The position numbers and the translations under genes are program-made. This document shows positions 26,400 to 40,000 of a DNA stretch of 64,000 nt, in pieces (position 1 is the first letter of the stretch; each line of letters begins with the position of its first letter). Source of the stretch: Chrysomallon squamiferum (Eukaryota > Mollusca > Gastropoda > Neomphalida > Peltospiridae); NCBI GenBank assembly GCA_012295275.1, contig CM022678.1:14522759-14586758 (forward strand), in the 5' to 3' direction. A model generated the notes under the pieces. The model worked only from the letters and a program-made list of their open reading frames with translations, ran no database searches and was not told the DNA's origin.

Positions 26400-29078
26400 A
26401 AACAGAACAGAGAAGAAAAAACAATTAATTATTTAAAAGAAATTGTTCAAACCGAAAACTAAAATATTAAACATAATTATTACTTCTCTGTATCTCACCT
26501 CCCCAGACACAACACCCACCCAGTTCCTGGAAGTTGTGGACACTCAGTTATTACTACCAATCGTAAACAGGCGATATCAGACCAGATAATTTATTATCAT
26601 AAATGCTGATAAGTACTGATATATGTAAAACAATGTGTGTATGTGTGTGTGTGTGTCTATGTATATATATGTATGTATGTATGTGTATATATCTATGTGT
26701 ATCTATATGTGTATCTACATATACACACATTATTTTATCATATATCAGTAAATAGTTATTCCATTCAACAAAGCCAAAAATACAAAATAATAAAACAGTT
26801 TTTAAAAATATATAAATCCTTCTGGCCTTGACAAAGGCTTGTTGGGCACAAAGCGACGTCCAGAACGAAGCTAGTTCAGTCGGGAGACTCATCATGAGTC
26901 CAAAAATAGCTTCACATTGATTAATGTACACAGCTCGCTCAGGAAAGAGCAGCTGGATGTGTAGGCAAGCCAAACGATAGACCAGCCTGACCTAACTATC
27001 ACTTCACACACTCCCAGATCATATATGCGCTCGCTGTTTGACTTTCCTACAAATCGAGTGTTTGTAGCCGTCTGACAGCTTTCGCTTATGACTTGAAAAC
27101 ATTTCGAATCTTCTGTCGTCTGCTATCTGAAGTTGTTGTGAATATAAAAGATCTTTAGCTAACCGCTTTGGTTCCGGTCGGCAGAACATTAAAAATAATC
27201 CTCTTCTGCTCAGAAAATATGATATTTATACATCAGTGGTGCAAAGAAAGAATGTGAGACTGAAAAGTAGAAAGATCTTTAACTTATTTTTGAAATATCA
27301 CGGATGGAAAGCAAGTATATTGTAAACAATAAAATGTTAATAAATCAATCATCTCTGTAGAAATCGATTCATATCACTGAACAGGTAAAACTTATAATCA
27401 GAGTAAAATATACATTTTAAAAATATATAAATACATGTATGTTGTGGTTCAGTTTTTAATAAAAGTGAAGGAACTCTAAAGATTAAAAAAGTGATTATGT
27501 AATATTGCAGAACTAATCCCTTTTATTTCATAAAATTCTTACTAATTTATTAATAAGCAGTATGATAATGTCATTTGCTTTTTTAATTCGGACTTTGAAA
27601 CACTGGCATAATCTGAAAATATTCAAATTACTTATGCATGTGTGAAATCATTAGTTTAATTTAATGTCCTTAGTGCTTTCATCTTCTTTTTCTCCATAAG
27701 CAGAACGTGTATTACTTTATTCTGCTTACTGGGTTCATTTTATACTCTGTTGTTATGTTAAACGTGATATATATTCTTTGGTTGACACAGAATGTACTGT
27801 CATTTACGACCCGCTCTGAAAGGGTTAAAGAGGACTCCAGAAGACTTATCTGAACCTTAATCGAGCTGGCTGGCTGTTCTCCAAGTAAGCGATTTGTGTC
27901 GACTCTGGCTACGCTGTGGGCAAAGCGCCTGACACACCGTTTCCTGCCAAACCTCTCTCTACGATCGAGGTACAAAGAACTGATACGGGCGATAATGTAA
28001 TGTTTGTAAACTGTGAGCGAGTTTAAGGCAGAAGAAATGTGTGTCACTTTATACATTGTAGCTCAGTGCATTCCGTTCAAAAATATTAGAAAATTAACAC
28101 ATACAACTGTATCATTATACTCAGCATAATATGTTGAATTATAAATGTCACTTCTAAATAAGTTTAACGAACAAGACCACACGCTGATCGTCTTGCACGT
28201 AATTCATTGTATTTCCTTATTAGTCACAGTAACTTAACAGTGGTTCTGGCGAAAGTATCACAAACCAAAACAAACATATTTTTGGTTTCAGTCTGTGATA
28301 ACTTTGAAATTTTATATTTGTATTTCAAGTGAAGCTTCAGGTTATTCTTCTAAATTATACAGTGTATACAGTGTTTTGTGACTCATTTATCTGTTGCACG
28401 GGATTTTTCTAATGTAAATAAATAAGTATTAAAAGTGTTGGCAAGTATCAGTTTAAATTTATTAACATCTATATTAACCAAGCCCACTAAACATTTCTCA
28501 TTCCAGAAACAGCTCCACAACTGGCTGAACTGATATGTTCTCCCCTGGTATTTATGTACGTAAAAAAGGTCTATTCTTGTGACTGGAAAAATTAACCTAT
28601 GAAGTTGCGTTAGTATATTTCCTCTATCATCATCCTTTTTCCTATGGAAATCTCTATAATGTATATCTATGTCTATTTAATCTATATTTTAAAGATTTGG
28701 TTGTGGGCTGCTAGCCCTATTGTTCATTCTAACTCGATTGTTTTTTAAAATAATATCTTCGTTGCACAAATGATATCATCTTATAATCAGTTTCAAATAT
28801 ATAATATTGTTACATTTGCTATTCATCCAAATCTCATTTTATTTCGTTACATTCTTGAGTGGAAATTACATTGATATTTATATTAGTCTTAAGTTTAAAT
28901 GATTGTTAAAACGTTTTGGGTTTGTTTTTTTTCTTCTTTTTTTCTCAGGGTTTTTTCTTCGTAAAACACTTTAAATATAGTTTTTTCATTATCAAATATA
29001 AGAACATAATATGCTGCTTAACTGAATAACTTCTGAGATTAAAGTTAACGATTACTGAGTGCAAAATTACATACTTAC

Positions 29079-29184
29079 AAAAGAAAATGATCCAGAGACC
29101 AAGAACCAGGTCATCCGTCGTTCTGGAATATGTTTTGTCTGATACCACTGGAGCTTGTCTTCCACAAAAATCATAATATATTCG
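29079..29184 (-). other. candidate orphan coding exon (minus strand)
   Basis: An acceptor (TTGGCCACAG) opens a 106-bp frame that ends at a perfect donor, TTTT|GTAAGT. The translation ends DDLVLGLWIIFF, like an extracellular stretch entering a membrane segment. Length leaves phase 1. A possible partner starts at 28010 (acceptor CTCGCTCACAG), where the phase-1 reading gives a basic stretch YKHYIIARISSLYLDRRERF. No family is recognised and the gene cannot be closed at either end. Confidence 0.22.
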
Positions 29185-29317
29185 CTGTGGCCAATATATA
29201 TATATATGCACGATCCTTACTATTCCGATTATTTCTCTCGCGGCTGTTATCATAAGAGTTGATTTCAATACAATATAATATGTTTTTAGCAATAAATAAC
29301 TATATACATTACTTGTA

Positions 29318-29323
<6 letters not shown>

Positions 29324-29396
<73 letters not shown>
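29324..29396. repeat. GA microsatellite
   Basis: Perfect 73-bp tract, complementary to the CT tracts at 23.2 and 26.3 kb, so inverted pairing is possible in single strands. Confidence 0.97.
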
Positions 29397-29401
<5 letters not shown>

Positions 29402-30463
29402 TAATAATAATATCAGCAACCAATGTCATTTCGCGGAACATGTAGTTATTATTTGTTTCTTATTTTATCCAAGAGCTGACTCTTCTGGCAAAACCCGATA
29501 GCAGACGACAAAAATGTTTTACCTTAACTATCAAAATATAGCGTATAGTTGCAATTTTGCTGCAAGAAAAAAATTGTTTTGTGGCCTCTCTATTCAAGAA
29601 GATGAACTGAATAGTACAATATATCTTATGTCATCTTCTTTCTCTCTTTCTCCATAACTGCTAGTGAGTGGCCACTGATGCTTTATGAACTTCATCAAAA
29701 GAACAGTATATATATGGTAAGTCATTTGTCTATGTGAATGCCCATCTAAAGAACACCATGACAGTGATTCACAGAACCGTGAAACGTGTTGCCTCACGCC
29801 TGAAATGCAAAACCTAATAACATTAAAATTATCGAGGTGTCATGGAAGAAAAAACAAAAGTAAAAAAAAGAGAGAAATTCCTCTTTAGTTTTATGATCAA
29901 ACTAGATAACATATTTAATTAAAAAAAAAAAAAAAAAAAAAAAATAATAATAAAAAAAAGACCCTCATTTTCTTTTATTAATAAATTATATTTTCCCAAT
30001 AAAACTGAAGCATTTGAAGAAATAAAAAAGAAATAATTATAATAATAGTAATAATAATAATAATAACAATAATAAAGAAATGTTGTCATCTGATACACAG
30101 ATTACGTCTGGCAATGGAAACAGCGCCCTCTTTCTGCAGCACGACACGTATTCATTTATCTACGTCACAGCGATGTCCTAATTTATGGTCAGGAAATAAC
30201 TGAACTGTAACAAAGGAAAGTGACAAAATAAAATTGATTTGGTGAATTTGCAAAACCACAATGTTCTAATTATTATCTTATTTAGTAAATCAAATGGGCA
30301 CCACCACGTCTATGGCCTTGTTTAATGACCAAACCTTAATACTTCAAATAAACAAATGAAATAATACATAAATACAAATATTTTAAAATAATTTTTAGAC
30401 AAATAAATAAAACTGAAGGAAGAAGATTTTTCACTTAGTTATTTAATTATTTCTTACGTTTTT

Positions 30464-30494
<31 letters not shown>

Positions 30495-30616
30495 TATCTG
30501 GGCCAAAATGAAACGAGTGCTTTGTTTCGATCATAGGTTCTCGTAGAGGACAAATGCATTATCAGCTGATGACTACAGAGAACCATTTTTTATTTTTTTC
30601 ATTTTAAATATTTCAT

Positions 30617-30655
<39 letters not shown>

Positions 30656-30799
30656 GAAAAACTAAAATGAGAAATTTTTATTTAAAAAAAAATAATAATA
30701 AAAACACAACAACCAGCATTTGTGTTGGAAGAATCAATAATATGTTTTTGACGTCTAGATGTTGTAATGGTGTATGTTTATTTGTTCAAAGAATATTAC

Positions 30800-31470
30800 G
30801 CGTAGAGTTTAAAACGTCACTCTGAAGTACTCCCCCAGTTTTTGTATGGTTCTCGTGAAATGTGAATTTTATAGTTGAACTGCAGCAGAATTTGCAAACT
30901 GAAATACCGAGTTGACGTTACGTGCCCAGCTGCACAACAAAAGACTTCGCTCAGACGCTGCTGTATTTCGATCTTTCCTGTTCGCCGTAGCTGGCAAGTC
31001 ATCTGGAATGCTGTACACGTCACAAGCTTGAAAAGCCCTTCTCGGCCTGTACTGTATCGTCCTCGAGGTACTTCTAATTACTCCAGTACGGGCTGCACCA
31101 TTTAGCTCCACAGTAACCCTCAGAGAAAAGAATAAGACAACCCACTTCTATCGGCACTTTTCGTAACGTGTCCGAAAATAGCATAGCCTGACGCAGCGAC
31201 GAGCCACTCGTGATCGTCAGGGTTAGGGAAGACAACACATGGTCTTGGAAAACCTAGAGCAGACCAACTGTGCTGTTCATATACAGAGAGAGCAAATCGA
31301 ACGGTAAGCTAAATTTAACGGCAAGTCGTATAAAACAGACTTTGTTGTTAGTAACTGTGATTATGTTTAAAACTCTGGTGTGATCTTATTACTTAACATT
31401 TGTGTTAGGATTTTATGGTCTTTGACAACAGACTACGCTATGGATCTGAAGTGGTAAGGAAACATGGCGG
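30800..31470 (+). promoter_or_regulatory. probable promoter / 5' untranslated exon region of the zinc-finger gene
   Basis: A GC-richer block about 2.6 kb before the first coding exon of the zinc-finger gene. It contains donor-like sites GAACG|GTAAGC near 31300 and GAAGTG|GTAAGG at 31453/31454, and a YY1-like AACATGGCGG at about 31461. The coding exon begins at an acceptor (TTTTACAG at 34078), so a separate 5' exon is expected upstream; this is the best candidate. Frames open here on both strands look non-coding. Confidence 0.35.
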
Positions 31471-31748
31471 ACCTACTCGTCCTGCAAAGTCATAGTGACT
31501 CGTCTGTGTAGAGTTTTTGTTGTTTCAATGTATAATTTCTATTTACATGCATTTTAAAAAAGATTTTTTTTTACTGAACTTGCCAGTTATATTAACCTAA
31601 TTTAAAATATAATAGTTCAGTTTCTAAAATATTTTATGAATCTGAATCACAACAAATTATTTATATTAAACAAAAGCATAAACTGTTTTCCTGAATCCTG
31701 TTTCCTGTCATTTTGATTGATGCAATATATCCTTTTTATTTAGCTTAC

Positions 31749-31797
<49 letters not shown>

Positions 31798-32704
31798 ATA
31801 TTTTATTTGGCATTTGATATTTCTAATAAACAATAAGAAAAGAGTTAGATTAACTAATGTCATAAAGATTAAAAGTAATTTTAAAATTTTATTAGCTGCT
31901 GTAGCAGAGAAAAAAACAGTCTTATCATCACAAGTAAATAAATATATAAATAATAATAATAATACTGTTGAAAGCAATTCTAAATTCAAACCTAACGTAA
32001 AAGTCTACATTTTGGTCATCAGATCACAATCGTATAGATTATCTGACTAACCAGAAAACCTATAATCTATTTTTAAAATCTCTACAAAAAGATGCCATCA
32101 TTTACAAAACTTAATAAATTAAAAAAAGTAAATAAATAATTTTAAAATCTCAGTAATTATGCTATCTGTGAACATTACTGAAACTATATTAATGTATTTT
32201 AATGTTTTAATTTTTTAAACTAAAGTTTCAAAAAAAGAAAATGGATTTTCAAATCAAGGTCACAATTTTATATTTTAAAATACTTGTCAATCAGAGAATT
32301 TTTTTGTTAGTTTTGATATTAATTATGTATTTATTGTTTTCAGGCATATATAATTTTTGTTATCAAGTTTATATAAATAGCTGGTATTTCTGTCATAAAA
32401 TTATAAATATCTATTTTTAAAATAAATATTAAATTTCTGTATCATGATATTTTACAATACCACTGTTATTTTGTGGTTGTTATTTTTATATTTTTATCCT
32501 GTATTGTCATATTGTTTGCCAGCTTTTTTGTATTGATTATTTTGTATATGTTTCTGAAAAATGAATAAAACAGAATTGATGTCAAGGATAAGTATTATTT
32601 GGGGGTAAATTTTCCTAAGTTGTTACAACAGTAACAGTTCTGAAGCAAGAGTATTCTGGGTTAGTTATGTAGTATGCAGAAAGCATAATGATAATTGCAA
32701 AATA

Positions 32705-32750
<46 letters not shown>

Positions 32751-34077
32751 ATACATCACATTGCATTGTTACGATTAACTAATACTTATTAATATTTACT
32801 TGAATATATGTTATTGCAAGTGTCTATCAATTTCTTTAAGATACAAGATATTTTTTTGTTGTTTGAGTGAATATTATAGTTTGGTCATGTGGTTATCTTA
32901 GGTATTTTGCCATTTTGAATATTTGACATTAATACAAATGAATTCTTGGATTTTCTATATTTCTATATTCTATACTTTCCACTGTTTTCATCATACAAGA
33001 TTTTTCTTTATTTCTTTTTTCTTTCTTTTTTATCTCTGAAGAAAGCAAATTTTATTTATATTAAAAGATACTGAAAGGCAAAGTTAGAAATATTTTGTTA
33101 AGAAATTTAAACTTGAAACTTAACTACAGATGTAAGTGATGCAACTTCTAGAGAAAAGAGACAGCTAACAGGAGTGGTGATTTGACAGATGCTTACAAAG
33201 TTTTTATGATAATTACCATCATTCTTATACATTCTTTCATTGAGCTGGTGTTGATGCCACATAAAAAATCTGAATCTATATATTTGACTCAGCCAAATAT
33301 TTTGGCCAGTGATAAGAGAGAAGTATGTCTGTGAAAGTAACACATTTATAACTGACAATAAAAATTCCTGAAAACTAATGTGAGTGAAAGACTATAATTA
33401 TTGTGTTTGCAGTAGTGATGACAACGTTTTGTTAGACTTCTGTATATCATGCAGTAAGGGGAGAGGGGCTTTGCAAAAATGATGACATTCTTTTAAAAAT
33501 TCTTTTCAGTCAGTGTAATAATTTTTCTAAACTCACTTAACTTCAAACACTGGTTTTCTTCTTTAGACATAAAAGTAATCAAGATTAACATTTGTTTTTT
33601 GTTTGTCTATGCTGTATGGTGTCTGATGAGAACTACTTAAGATATTTATATATAAACTAAACAAACACATGTTTTAATAATAGAATGCTGTGAAGAAAAT
33701 ACATAACCAGTAATGGATTAATAGAGTATGTGAGGTTATCTACTGAACTGATACCAAATATCCACATTATGTGAACTAAGAGGTGAACTAATAATTATCA
33801 GTTGTGCAAGAAAATATAGTTACATTTTCCACAAAAAGATACAAAGAAACTGTATTCATGATGAGTATATCAGTAAATAATTTTACTTGCCGAAAACATT
33901 ATTAGTTATTATTATTAGTGATGTGATGGTGATTGTGGTTATACAGTGATATTCTTCTTGTTATTCCTTATGTAAGACAAACTATTGTCTTAACCAGCAT
34001 CCATTATTTTACATAATCAAAAAACCAAAATAAAAACCAATAATAATTATTTTAATACACTGATTTTCTTTTACAGA
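31471..34077 (+). other. presumed first intron of the zinc-finger gene
   Basis: AT-rich, with CA tracts at 31752-31794 and 32711-32748 and no exon-like segment. It ends in a polypyrimidine tract and CAG immediately before 34078. Intron status depends on the proposed untranslated exon. Confidence 0.35.
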
Positions 34078-34097
34078 GTGATGTTTTAAATAAAGAA

Positions 34098-37000
34098 ATG
34101 GATTTTAACCAGTCATCTAGTTCTGCGATGGATGACAGGTCTTCCACACCAGTTTTAGACGAGCGTTCAGCCACACCACTGCTTGATGAGCCATATCTGT
34201 ATGAAAGTAATCCACTGGTACCATCTCTTGATGAACAGATGCTGGAAGATGCAGAAATTATTTGTGGTCAGAATGAGACTGACAGACAAACAATGAAGAA
34301 TCTGCATCAGTTCAGGATGATGATGATGATGATGCTTTGGACATTTCTCAGAGAACTGAACAGATACAGGACCATAATCTTACTGATGACAGTAAGCAAA
34401 ATGTTAACCAAAACAACCAAGAAACAACCGCAAAATGTCCTCAGATGATACAAGATTCTTCAGAAAGAAACAGATTAGAAGATTGTGTGGATTCCTCAGA
34501 GACATCACAGAGTTCTCAAAACCAGTCAAAAAGCATGTTGAACAGTGAAACCAAAGCAGACAATATATCTGTCACAAGTAAAACCTCTTCTAGTACTAAC
34601 CAAATAGCTGAAGGTTCATCCAGTTTATTTTCTAATGACAAATTCAGTACACCAGCATCACTTGAGAAAAAACTGAAGTGTTCTGAGTGTTGTTTCACAA
34701 CCACAGATGACAAAATGTTTAAGAATCACATTTGCCTTAAAACTAGCAGATGTCATGATGCTCACAAAGAGAAGCAGATTTCTATAACATTCTCAGAAAA
34801 TCATTATCACTGTAATGAATGTGATTTCAAAGCTAAAGGTCATGCATTTGAAGAACATCTCATGTGTCATCTCATTGTCAAACCCTATCAGTGTATTTAC
34901 TGTCCAGAGGCTTTTGTAAACCGTCGTGAAATGGGTCAGCATGTTAGTGTTAAACACACTGGAGAAAAGATGAGTTGTGCTTTAAAAGCTCTAAGCAGAG
35001 CCAGGAAACTGATGTGTGAAGCAAAAAAAACCAATTCATATGTGTTTTTTGCCACAGTTGCTGGTAAAGTGCCTCTCCAGATTGATCCCGAGAAATCTGA
35101 AGTGTCAAAACCAAAACAAGGCCATTCAGAAACAACCCACTGTTCTGCAGTTAAACCTGAGAAAACTGAACAAAAAGGAAAGTTAACAGAGAGAAATGTC
35201 ATTATAACAAGCAGTTCACATAACAGAAAGGAGAAAACTGGAAATGAAGTATCAGACAACACAGATAACTTGACCCTTACACATCACATAAACAAAGACA
35301 AACCAGACCAGGCAGATGTTGACAAAGACATCAATGGAAAGGAAGTAACAAAGACTTCAGTAAAGAAAGTCACAAACGAAAAAAATGTTGAAATACATTC
35401 AGCAGTTAATGAAAGTAGCACCAAAGACCTGGTAAATGAAGAACAGAACTCTAGTCTCCAAACTAGTTCACAGTCTAGTTCACTCTCTGGCTCATTTAAT
35501 GGTGTTAAAGATGTAGATATGTCTGACAACACAGCAAGTAATACGACCTTTATCAACAATAAAGAAAGTATTTGTGATTCAGAAAACCATGCAGCAATTG
35601 ATGAAAGTGACCCAGTAAATGAAGAACAGAAATGTAGTGCACAGTCCAGTTCAGGTGTAAAGGATACAGATTTGTCTGATAACTTAGCCGCTGACACAAT
35701 CATTGCCAATAATAAAGAATATATTTTTGATTCTGACAAAGCAGCTTTAGAAACAGAGTATGTGTTAGTACCTAGAAATTCAGAAACCTCGGATGAACAT
35801 GAAGATGATTCAGTAAGCATCAAAACTGACACATCAGTCAGTGAAATGCTGCAGAGAGAAGATTTACAAACAAGTCAGTCAGAATATAATGAAGAAAATG
35901 AAATTGATTCCATGAAAGAGGTGCAAACTACACAGGATGACAAAACAGAGGCAATAAATGACCAAGCAACTGTTACTGGTGGTGGTGAAATAGATAAAGA
36001 TGATAAACTAGATAAGATTATTGATGATGCTGAGCAAAGCTTGTCTCAATCACAGGAATTTGTACAAAGTATATCTGAACAGGAAATGGAACAAACAAGG
36101 TCAGAAACACAACCCACTAAGGAAGATGGACAAAGTTTATCTGAGGAGCCAAATTTGTCTGAACAACTCAGCCAGGAAATTGAAGAAAATTTGTCTGAAC
36201 ATACCAGTCAGGAAATTGAAGAAAATTTGTCTGAACATACCAGTCAGGAAATTGAAGAAAATTTGTCTGAACATACCAGTCAGGAAATTGAAGAAAATTT
36301 GTCAGAATATACCAGTCAGGAAATTGAAGGAAGTTTGTCTGAAAAACCCTGTCAGGAAATTGAACAAACTTTGACTGAACATACCAGTCAGGAAGGTGGA
36401 CAAAGTTTAGCAGAACATCCCACTCAGGAAGATGAAGAAGGTTTGTCTGAGCAAGAAAGTCGGGAAGAAGCTAATGAAATGGAAGTGACAGAATCAGAAA
36501 ACATCAGAACTGAAGAAATGATGGAGTCAGTCAGTGAGAGTAACACATCTGAAATGACTGTTGTAGAAGACTCAAAACCTGATTCTCCTGCAGGAGATGA
36601 AGAACAAGAACTAAAAATTGTTGATTCTTTTTCTTTAGATGCAGATGATAATTCATTTCAAACAGAATTGATTAGCAATAGAGTCACTGAAGAAGAAAAG
36701 CTTATTGATGACAGATCCAGTAAAGAGAGTTCAAAATATTCTGCTGTTGCAGGAAGTGGCAGTAGCAGTAATAGTGATGATGATGCCAATGTGGAGTCTT
36801 CAACTGTCAGGGAGAAGAAAACTCTTATGTCAGGTCTAATTCTTAAAAAACCTACAATTCTAGAGAGAGTGTTAACTTCCCCACAAGGGTCACCTCAACT
36901 GACACCACCAAACACATCAGTGAAAACCCAGATCACTGCTATCAGAAACCCAAACTTCTATATCTGTGGACTTGGATGTTCCTTTAGTTGCTTAAACTCT

Positions 37001-40000
37001 GTGGAATTTAGGGACCACTTAATGCTAGATCATGCAGGTGAAACAGGTTTTCCTTGTTTCTACTGTGGCTGGTCATCATCATTAGAAGATGGCCTCTTAA
37101 AACATATGATAAGCCATGCACACACATACAACAAAGCAGCACCTCTGTACTGCTGTGGTGTTGGTAAGTGCAAGTTTGGAACAAACCTCCTGGCAGACTA
37201 CAAGAATCACATGGAAATAATGCATGCAGGCTGTACCTCATACAAGTGTAAAGAATGTGACTACATGGCTGACAATGTCCAAACTCTAGTGCAGCATTTT
37301 GACAACAATTTTCTGCATGTAGTCAACTGCCCACACTGCACATGTAAAGGGAGTGATCGAGGGGTGATTCTGAGACACATTGCTCAGTTCCATCCAGGAA
37401 AGGCAAAAATGGTTCAGGTGGCCAAACAGATGATATGCAAGGAACGCAAACAAAACAATTACCATGAAAAGCAGCAAACCAGAATTATTACGTCAAACAT
37501 GAAAACTGAAATCCTTTCGGTCAATATTTCTGTTGTGAACAATGACAGCAACCTTCAGACTAAACAGACCGACAGCATGGAAAAACACATTGAATCACCT
37601 AAGTGTGATCATTGTACTTTTGTTGCTAGGGATGCTCGTCGCCTGCAGAGTCACAAGAATTGTCACGGCTTGCCTCAGATTAAGAGACATCGCTTTCGCT
37701 GCATTTACTGCCCTCAGGGATTTGACGCAGCAACAAAGTTTAAAAGTCACATTGTTTGTCATCCAGGACTGATAAAATACTGGATTTACTGTTGCAAATA
37801 CTGTGAATTTGACACCAACCAACGACATGTGATGTTAAAACATGTGAAAAACAGAGATGATGGTCACATGCACAGTGGCAGTGATGAAGACATGTTTACT
37901 ATAGTTGAGCAGATTATGGAAAGTCGAGTCTTAGAATGTGAACACTGTAACTTCCAGACAAGACACAAGCTTCATCTTCAGATTCACTGTGAGCAACAGC
38001 ACAAAGTGGTGAAGGCTGCAGCTCAGTCATCCACTGACTTAGCACCTCTCAATTCTTCTCTAAGCTTCAAAACACCAAGTCTAGTGTCTGCATACAGCAA
38101 GCAGACAAGAGGATCAGGTGGTCAGGTTCAGGAAAACCGTCTGAAAAAGTTTAAGTGTCCTCACTGCCAGTATCTTGTTCCTAAAGCTGCTGACTTGAAG
38201 CAGCACATGAAAAGACATGATTATTTGGGGAAAATATCCTTGAATATATTCCGTTGTAAATACTGCAGTTCCTCTTCTACAGCCAGAGATCTTGTTTTTG
38301 AGCACATCCGAGAGAAACATGCAGGAAAAGCATTACAGCTGGTGAGAAAGACTGTTAACATTGACACAAGTGGGACTGATAACACATTTTCTGAAACATC
38401 AGTTGCTGAAGCACCACTGTCATCAAATGATTACAACCCACACAACTCAGCAATTAATCCTGTAATGCCGATCTCATCTTCAAACCCAGTGATAGACAGA
38501 TTCCATTGTGAAACTTGTTCTTTCTCAACACCTAGTAGAGACGTATTTGACAACCACCTTCTGCTGCACAACACTAAGGGAGGAGTTCAAGGGATGGCTT
38601 CACCTGATCCTGATGATGATTCAGATGAAGGAGATACTTCAGAAATTGATACAAAACCTTCTGCTGATAAACAGATAGAAGACGAATTTTCAGAAGATAT
38701 GGAGAAAATCATTCAAGTGATTATTGTTCCTGACTGTGTAGCTGCTGACACCCTCACAGCACCAGTACGATGCCCACAGTGTTATTTTGCATCAGGATAT
38801 AGGTCAGCTTTTGTATCTCATGTCAAATCTCTCCATCCTTTGGTAATGGTGATAATTAGAAATAATGGAGGTGTCCAGGAGGTTTCAGAATCTGGCAACA
38901 TAGGCAAACCGTTTCACTTGCCTGAAGATCTCAATCCAGAAATATTAATTATTCCAGAAAAACAAGTATTTTCTCAGTCTGTCAGTTGTCCTAAGTGTCC
39001 AAACTTTGTGACCTACTTCAGACGTAATCTTGTTCTCCACATCCAGAAACATCACTCTGAAGTAACTGCCATGGGATACAGATCATGGAATGGCTGGAGA
39101 GGTGAGAATGTGGCAGGTACTTCACAAGGTCAGACACTGAAATCATTGCAAGATGAGTCGTGTATTGTGGGATCTGGTAATCTCGATGAGAAGATAGGAA
39201 TGCTGTATGAAAATTATGGAGCAAAGCAGAAATGTTTAATCTGTACATTAGAGAAATCCAAAAAGTACTTCATGCATATTCATCTGCTACGACATCTGGA
39301 TATATGTTTGTGGAAGTGTGCTTACTGTGCATACAAAGGATTAGAAAAACACAAAATCAAGCAGCACATCAAGGAACACCATCCTGACCAGCCTGCCACT
39401 GTCACCTACCTGAATGTTGATATAGACAATAAAGTTGCAGAGTTTGTCAAACAGCTAGGCTTGAATAGAAATCAGACATTTCTTTCCAGCACTGAAAAAG
39501 AATCTTTCCCTGAAATTACCGTAGCATCTTCGCCTAAACTATTATGTATCAGCCCAGACAGCAAAATGAAACAGGCTGGACCATTAGGTACTGCAGACTT
39601 GGATGAAAAGATTCGATGTCTTTATGAAACTGTATATAATAAAAGCAGATGTATACTTTGTAGCTGTGAGTTCACACGCAAGTTTGCAATACACAGGCAT
39701 ATTGTAACCAACCACCTGAAAATAGCACTGATAGGCTGTGGTTATTGCTCATTCACTGGAGTGGACAAACACTACATTACAGATCATATTCTGATGCAGC
39801 ACCCAAGTAGTCCTATAAAAGTCATTGCACTTGATATAAACATTCCACAAAAAGTGACTGAGCTGTTGTCATCGCCAAATCCTGGAAAGCGAGGCAGTGA
39901 TAATGGTGGAGATTTAGACACTTCTGAATCCAAATCTCAGCAAGATGCTGATTCCACACCAAAAGCTTATTTCCTTGGAAAAGATTTGTTGGATCAAAAG

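Noticed and set aside
26554-26973. 139-codon minus-strand frame
   Set aside because: Begins at a TTG, runs into CA-repeat-encoded residues and has no recognisable family; only a possible exon-like island at its start.
30817-31111. Overlapping open frames on both strands
   Set aside because: Several frames open at once in a GC-richer block look like promoter or untranslated sequence, not protein.
35284-35832. 182-codon open frame on the minus strand
   Set aside because: Antisense shadow of the acidic Ser-rich region of the zinc-finger gene; composition mirrors the sense codons.
36021-36374. 117-codon plus-strand frame with repeated KLKKICLNIPVR
   Set aside because: Out-of-frame reading of the 36-bp tandem repeats inside the zinc-finger CDS.
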